Assembly: GCA_051418075.1 (NCBI GenBank)
Contig: JBPRGG010000064.1
Coordinates: 1 to 10,497, forward strand
DNA length: 10,497 nt
Direction: 5' to 3'
Source: JBPRGG01 sp051418075
Lineage (GTDB): Bacteria; Bacteroidota; Bacteroidia; Cytophagales; Cyclobacteriaceae
The translations under genes were made by a program, and so were the position numbers. Positions 8,701-10,497 of the stretch are shown here, one piece after another (the stretch's first letter is position 1; each line of letters opens with the position of its first letter). Under the pieces are notes generated by a model. The model was given only the letters and a program-made list of their open reading frames with translations. It was not told the origin of the DNA and did no database searches.

Positions 8701-8925
8701 GACTGCGGCATCACCAGGGATTCTGATAGAGTAGTCACCATCCACATCGGTGACCGTACCTTCTCCGGTTCCCTTAACCAACACATTCACCCCGGGAAGG
8801 GCTGAACCTGTCTCCAAATCCGTCACCATTCCGGTGACTGTACGTTGGGCATAAGCCCCCAGAGCCATTGCCATTGCAATAGCCATAAAAGTCAATCGCT
8901 TAAATAGTAAACCTTTTGTTCTCAT
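5710..8925 (-). CDS. SusC/RagA-family TonB-dependent outer-membrane transporter
   Basis: This 1071-residue protein starts with a signal peptide probably cut after AYA (residue 26). A carboxypeptidase-regulatory-like domain follows (about 28-103, with TGMVTD, PGVNVLVKGT, DGDYSI and FSYVGY). A probable TonB-box region is EVVVTGYSTQ (109-118). The plug domain (about 118-235) has IRIRGIGT-like and PLYVIDGVP motifs and the SusC signature LKDASAASIYGARAANG (208-224). The rest (about 240-1071) is beta-barrel, ending NFILGVNLGL. Length is normal for the family. It imports a SusD-bound ligand across the outer membrane with energy from TonB-ExbBD. There is no extra N-terminal STN domain, so FecR-type anti-sigma signalling is not expected. 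It is the first gene of the minus-strand unit, with a divergent LacI regulator 404 bases away. The ATG at 8923-8925 places the signal peptide correctly. Substrate unknown. Confidence 0.97.
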   Translation of the reverse strand: MRTKGLLFKRLTFMAIAMAMALGAYAQRTVTGMVTDLETGSALPGVNVLVKGTGEGTVTDVDGDYSIRIPGDAAVLVFSYVGYTSEEITVMDRDVINIALTLDIEQLSEVVVTGYSTQSKRDITGSVSTVSAEELTAIPTATVEQQLQGRAPGVNVISDNRPGGGAQVRIRGIGTFNNTAPLYVIDGVPTRGGFQRINPQNIESMQILKDASAASIYGARAANGVVIITTKKGDASGQPQINFSSRVGVQRPVGSLDLIIDPQQLAEVIWTSRRNANQVGDNGNPTHPQYGSGSSPVIPDYIFPSGAFEGDPSTDPSLYSDNPDDLYLITRAARNGTDWYDEIFRTAPLQEYNLNASGGNENGRYYLGLNYFDQQGIVEHSSFKRYSLRANTEFSVFDRFRIGENLEVSYTDGRVFGNNDEGNPVSMSYRVPSIMPVYDINGFFAGSKGGGLTNGNNPMALLWRSKDNPDTDLRIFGGAFAEFDVLEDLTLKSQVGIDYEVGHNWGFSFLNIEAAEVGSSNGFFENMGRRFNWTWTNTAEWRATFNDIHRLNVLVGSEAIEETQRGFGANRQFYFSSQPSYRYLGTGEGGINNGGGGYEWALFSVFGKVNYALMDKYRLEVTVRRDGSSRFGPNFRYGTFPAFSAGWTVSEEDFMANVPWISYLNLRGGWGQTGNQEIDNYNFASTYGTSLLYSAYDIGGSNTGTVAGFDAARFGNLDTRWEATETTNIGLDATLFADFSLTFDWYTRSTTDMLYGLPLPATRGNAAAPAINVAEMKNTGFDIGLSYTGASADNDFTYNFSANVSHYTNELVALGIDQPLQGGLLRGELYTQAEPGMPISSFFGYMIDGIYQNEQEIRDSGVEYPGYTEVLDDGSVVGVGKFRYQDVSGPEGVPDGVITPDDRTYIGNPHPDFTYGFNANLNYKNFNFTLFLQGSQGNDVINYVRRWIDFNKFQGNRSVRVYNDTWTPQRPNASLPILDANDNISDIPSTYFVEDGSYMRIKNIQLGYTFPESLGVRQLQVYVQATNLLTFTSYSGLDPEIPSEFGDRRMGVDEGLFPAAQNFILGVNLGL

Positions 8926-8999
8926 ACAAACAATTTTTAAAATTAAAATACATACTAATTAAATATAACTAAACACCTAAATACTTCCTTTAAAAAAAT

Positions 9000-9007
9000 C
9001 AAATAAA
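9000..9007 (-). promoter_or_regulatory. Possible -7 promoter element for susC
   Basis: On the minus strand this reads TTTATTTG, one mismatch from the Bacteroidota -7 consensus TAnnTTTG. It would give a leader of roughly 70 bases before the susC ATG. No TTTG-type -33 element lies at the right distance, so support is weak. It overlaps the CG-centred AAACGCTTT at 9005-9013, which would suit repressor occlusion if both are real. An alternative -7 match is TATATTTA further downstream. Confidence 0.2.
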
Positions 9008-9046
9008 CGCTTTTTACAACATTTAAGTTAATTTATAAACTATTTT

Positions 9047-9059
9047 GCAAACGTCAAAG
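9047..9059 (+). promoter_or_regulatory. Candidate LacI-family operator, site A
   Basis: The sequence GCAAACGTCAAAG carries the central CG that the LacI-family hinge helix typically contacts, and its left half resembles PurR/CcpA-type half sites (GCAAACG). It matches the reverse complement of site B (9102-9114) at 11 of 13 positions. It lies about 130 bases upstream of the susC start. Assignment to the adjacent LacI protein is inference. Confidence 0.4.
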
Positions 9060-9101
9060 CCCTTACCCTAATGTTTTTACATTTTTTGCATATTTTACTT
9101 A

Positions 9102-9114
9102 CTTTAACGTTTTC
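9102..9114 (-). promoter_or_regulatory. Candidate LacI-family operator, site B
   Basis: On the minus strand this reads GAAAACGTTAAAG, centred on the palindrome AACGTT. It agrees with the site after lacI (10437-10449) at 12 of 13 positions and with site A at 11 of 13. The centres of A and B are 56 bases apart, in opposite orientation. It is about 215 bases before the lacI ATG, so it could serve in autoregulation or looping as well as susC control. Confidence 0.42.
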
Positions 9115-9258
9115 GGAGGAAGGAGCAGCAGCCAATATATCTGCTTACCGAACATTGCTATACCAGCTACCTAAAATTCCTAATAACATACCAAAACAAT
9201 ATTTTTTATCTAATTAACTTGTCCGGTTCCTTATAATCCGATATCTTTATTGATTCTA

Positions 9259-9291
9259 TTTGAAAAAATGGATTTAAAGCATTTTTTCAAA
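9259..9291. repeat. Perfect 12-base inverted repeat in the lacI leader
   Basis: TTTGAAAAAATG (9259-9270) is exactly complementary to CATTTTTTCAAA (9280-9291), with a nine-base loop. In the lacI mRNA it would form an AT-rich hairpin ending 38 bases before the start codon. It could be an mRNA structure, a protein-binding palindrome, or a chance result of A/T-rich sequence. It lacks the G/C content and following T tract of a good terminator. Confidence 0.45.
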
Positions 9292-9329
9292 AAATTTTAA
9301 TTTCAGCTTTTTTTAGTTCCGGTAATTTT

Positions 9330-10367
9330 ATGAAGAAACCAATCACCATAAAAGACTTAGCCAAACAATTAGGCATCTCTGTAGCTACAGTTTCGCGGGC
9401 TTTACGAAACTATGATGATATCAGTGCAGAAACTAAAAAAGCTGTGCGAGATTTGGCCAAAAAACTTGACTATCAACCTAATACCATAGCTCAAAGTCTG
9501 GTGAATAAAAAAAGCAACCATATAGGAATTGTGATACCAGGCCTGATCGTGCATTTTTACGCTTCAGCTATTAGTGGTATTCAACAGGTAGCCCGGGAAC
9601 AGGGATTCAATGTGGTAATCAGCCAGTCCAATGAATCCTATGAGATGGAAATGGCAAATATTAATACTTTGATGGCCAGCCGGATAGATGGTTTGATTGT
9701 ATCTTTATCCAGTAAAACCACCAGGTATGATCATTTAAAAAAATTGCAATCCCTGGGAATACCAGTAGTTATGATAAATCGTGTTACTGATTTGCTGAAA
9801 GTTGACAAAGTGATCATTGATGATTATATGGGCGCTTTTCAGGCGGTTTCACACCTGATCTATGAAGGCGCTACCCAAGTGGCTTTTATTGGAGGCCCTG
9901 ATAGTTTGTCTACCTCACAACAAAGATTAAAAGGATACAGGGATGCTTTAAATTACAATCATCTGCCTTTAAATGAGGATTTGATTCAAACCAGTGATCT
10001 GAGTAAAAAGCAAGGATATGAAATCACACACAGGTTGCTTGAACAAGATCAAATTCCTGATGGCATTTTTACAGTCAATGACACCACTGCTTTTGGTGCC
10101 ATTAAGGCTATCCAGGAAAAAGGGCTGCAAATACCCCAGGACATAGGATTGGTGAGTTATGGTAATGACCCACTGGCTGAATTGATCGATCCGCCCCTTA
10201 CCTCTATAGCCCAGCCTACCTTTGAATTGGGTAAAATATCAGCCGAACTTCTTTTTGCACGTATCAAAAATTTGCAACAGGAGCAAGATGTTCAAACAAG
10301 AATTCTTTCTCCGGAATTAATCATAAGAAAATCATCCCAAAAAAGTATTTATCTTCCTTTAACCTGA
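9330..10367 (+). CDS. LacI/GalR-family transcriptional regulator
   Basis: This 345-residue protein has the usual LacI-family length and layout. The N-terminal helix-turn-helix (about 5-26: ITIKDLAKQLGISVATVSRAL) is followed by the hinge helix PNTIAQSL (50-57), whose Leu57 corresponds to the residue that family members insert at the central CpG of their operators. The effector-binding core runs from about 64 to 333. It has HIGIVIP, the QSNESYE motif (99-105) common in Bacteroidota LacI proteins, FIGGP (186-190), QRLKGY (198-203), TVND (248-251) and SYGND (276-280). It binds DNA in the cytoplasm and responds to a small ligand, probably a sugar or sugar phosphate. Placed divergently 404 bases from susC, it most likely controls the susC-susD unit and perhaps itself; whether it represses or activates is not visible. 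The ATG at 9330 begins MKKPITIKDLA, the usual family start. No clear terminator follows. Confidence 0.95.
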   Translation: MKKPITIKDLAKQLGISVATVSRALRNYDDISAETKKAVRDLAKKLDYQPNTIAQSLVNKKSNHIGIVIPGLIVHFYASAISGIQQVAREQGFNVVISQSNESYEMEMANINTLMASRIDGLIVSLSSKTTRYDHLKKLQSLGIPVVMINRVTDLLKVDKVIIDDYMGAFQAVSHLIYEGATQVAFIGGPDSLSTSQQRLKGYRDALNYNHLPLNEDLIQTSDLSKKQGYEITHRLLEQDQIPDGIFTVNDTTAFGAIKAIQEKGLQIPQDIGLVSYGNDPLAELIDPPLTSIAQPTFELGKISAELLFARIKNLQQEQDVQTRILSPELIIRKSSQKSIYLPLT

Positions 10368-10417
10368 AATCCTAAATAGGCGATCATCTAAACTTGGCTG
10401 AAATCCTAACGCTTAGG
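10364..10417. repeat. Short direct repeat with paired inverted segments after lacI
   Basis: CTGAAATCCTAA occurs twice (10364-10375 and 10398-10409), 34 bases apart start to start; the first copy includes the lacI stop codon. Each copy is followed by a TAGG complementary to its CCTA: CCTAAATAGG (10371-10380) and CCTAACGCTTAGG (10405-10417). The second makes a five-base stem with a three-base loop but has no T tract, so it is a poor terminator. Function unknown. Confidence 0.4.
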
Positions 10418-10436
10418 TTAAGTTCATGATAATGAT

Positions 10437-10449
10437 GAAAACGTTATAG
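10437..10449 (+). promoter_or_regulatory. Candidate LacI-family operator, site C
   Basis: GAAAACGTTATAG matches the minus-strand reading of site B at 12 of 13 positions, including the whole GAAAACGTTA core. It starts 70 bases after the lacI stop. If real, it suggests that the same regulator also controls a gene to the right, outside the window. Confidence 0.35.
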
Positions 10450-10476
10450 ACGAATGCCCACTGGGAAAAGCCTTGA

Positions 10477-10497
10477 GGTTGATGGTTGCTGGTTGCT
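10477..10497. repeat. Tandem 7-base repeat, cut by the window edge
   Basis: Three consecutive heptamers are seen: GGTTGAT (10477-10483), GGTTGCT (10484-10490) and GGTTGCT (10491-10497). The array reaches the last base, so its true length is unknown. It may be the left end of a simple-sequence or variable-number tandem repeat. Confidence 0.5.

Larger units (their letters stand above)
8926..9329. promoter_or_regulatory. Divergent susC/lacI intergenic control region
   Basis: This 404-base, strongly AT-rich gap separates two divergent genes and must hold the promoters of both. It contains two CG-centred operator-like sites (9047-9059 and 9102-9114), a weaker one (9005-9013), a possible susC -7 element (9000-9007) and a perfect 12-base inverted repeat in the lacI leader (9259-9291). 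I found no full Bacteroidota promoter (TTTG, spacer, TAnnTTTG) on either strand with correct spacing. The only upstream frame before lacI is a 10-residue ATG frame (9268-9300), judged to be chance. Neither start has a clear Shine-Dalgarno site, which is normal for this phylum. Confidence 0.75.
10368..10497. other. Intergenic tail after lacI
   Basis: No coding frame is supported here; the ATG-rich stretch around 10427-10438 meets an in-frame TAG within a few codons. The stretch holds the direct repeat noted above, one operator-like site (10437-10449) and a tandem heptamer that runs off the edge (10477-10497). A promoter for a gene to the right may lie here. Confidence 0.6.

Noticed and set aside
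9232..9237. TATAAT before lacI as a sigma-70 type -10 box
   Set aside because: Bacteroidota use a different promoter consensus, and no -35-like element lies at proper spacing; the nearest TTG is only a few bases upstream.
9255..9262. TCTATTTG as a Bacteroidota -7 element for lacI
   Set aside because: One mismatch from TAnnTTTG, but no -33 TTTG at 19-23 bases upstream; too common by chance in AT-rich DNA to list as a feature.
9268..9300. A 10-residue ATG frame (MDLKHFFKKF) before lacI, as a regulatory leader peptide
   Set aside because: It is very short and lies within the AT-rich inverted repeat, with no ribosome-binding signal or amino-acid bias that suggests attenuation.
10405..10417. CCTAACGCTTAGG as a terminator for lacI
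   Set aside because: The stem is only five pairs and is not followed by a run of T.

Overview
The window comes from a member of the Bacteroidota, most plausibly Cytophagales or a related free-living lineage; the rank below phylum is a guess. It holds an adjacent SusC and SusD pair, surface lipoproteins with Bacteroidota-type signal sequences, AT-rich leaders without clear Shine-Dalgarno sites, and a LacI-type regulator of the form common in this phylum. No rRNA, tRNA, CRISPR array, transposase or phage gene was seen.

Layout. Positions 1-80 may hold the start of one more minus-strand gene. At 81-3674 (minus) lies a 1197-residue lipoprotein with at least 13 calcium-binding FG-GAP/VCBS loops around an ASPIC/UnbV domain. 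The 306-base gap 3675-3980 holds a strong hairpin terminator just after susD and a separate imperfect palindrome of about 97 bases. A SusD-like lipoprotein (3981-5669) and a SusC-like TonB-dependent transporter (5710-8925) follow, both on the minus strand and 40 bases apart. A 404-base AT-rich divergent region (8926-9329) separates susC from a plus-strand LacI-family regulator (9330-10367). The last 130 bases hold short repeats and a possible operator but no gene.

How it fits together (inference). This is the core of an outer-membrane nutrient uptake locus: SusD captures a ligand, probably a glycan or oligosaccharide, at the cell surface; SusC moves it into the periplasm using TonB energy; the FG-GAP/ASPIC lipoprotein is a probable surface accessory protein. 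The transcript order is susC, susD, VCBS gene, with a terminator that should lower expression of the third gene. SusC lacks an N-terminal STN domain, so ECF-sigma/anti-sigma control is unlikely and the divergent LacI protein is the obvious regulator. Three CG-centred sites close to GMAAACGTYAWAG, two in the divergent region and one after lacI, are the best operator candidates. No carbohydrate-active enzyme lies in the window, so the substrate cannot be named.

I found no clearly new biological system. The points most worth following are the shared operator-like motif, the palindromic element between susD and the VCBS gene, the architecture of the 1197-residue lipoprotein, and the tandem heptamer running off the right edge.
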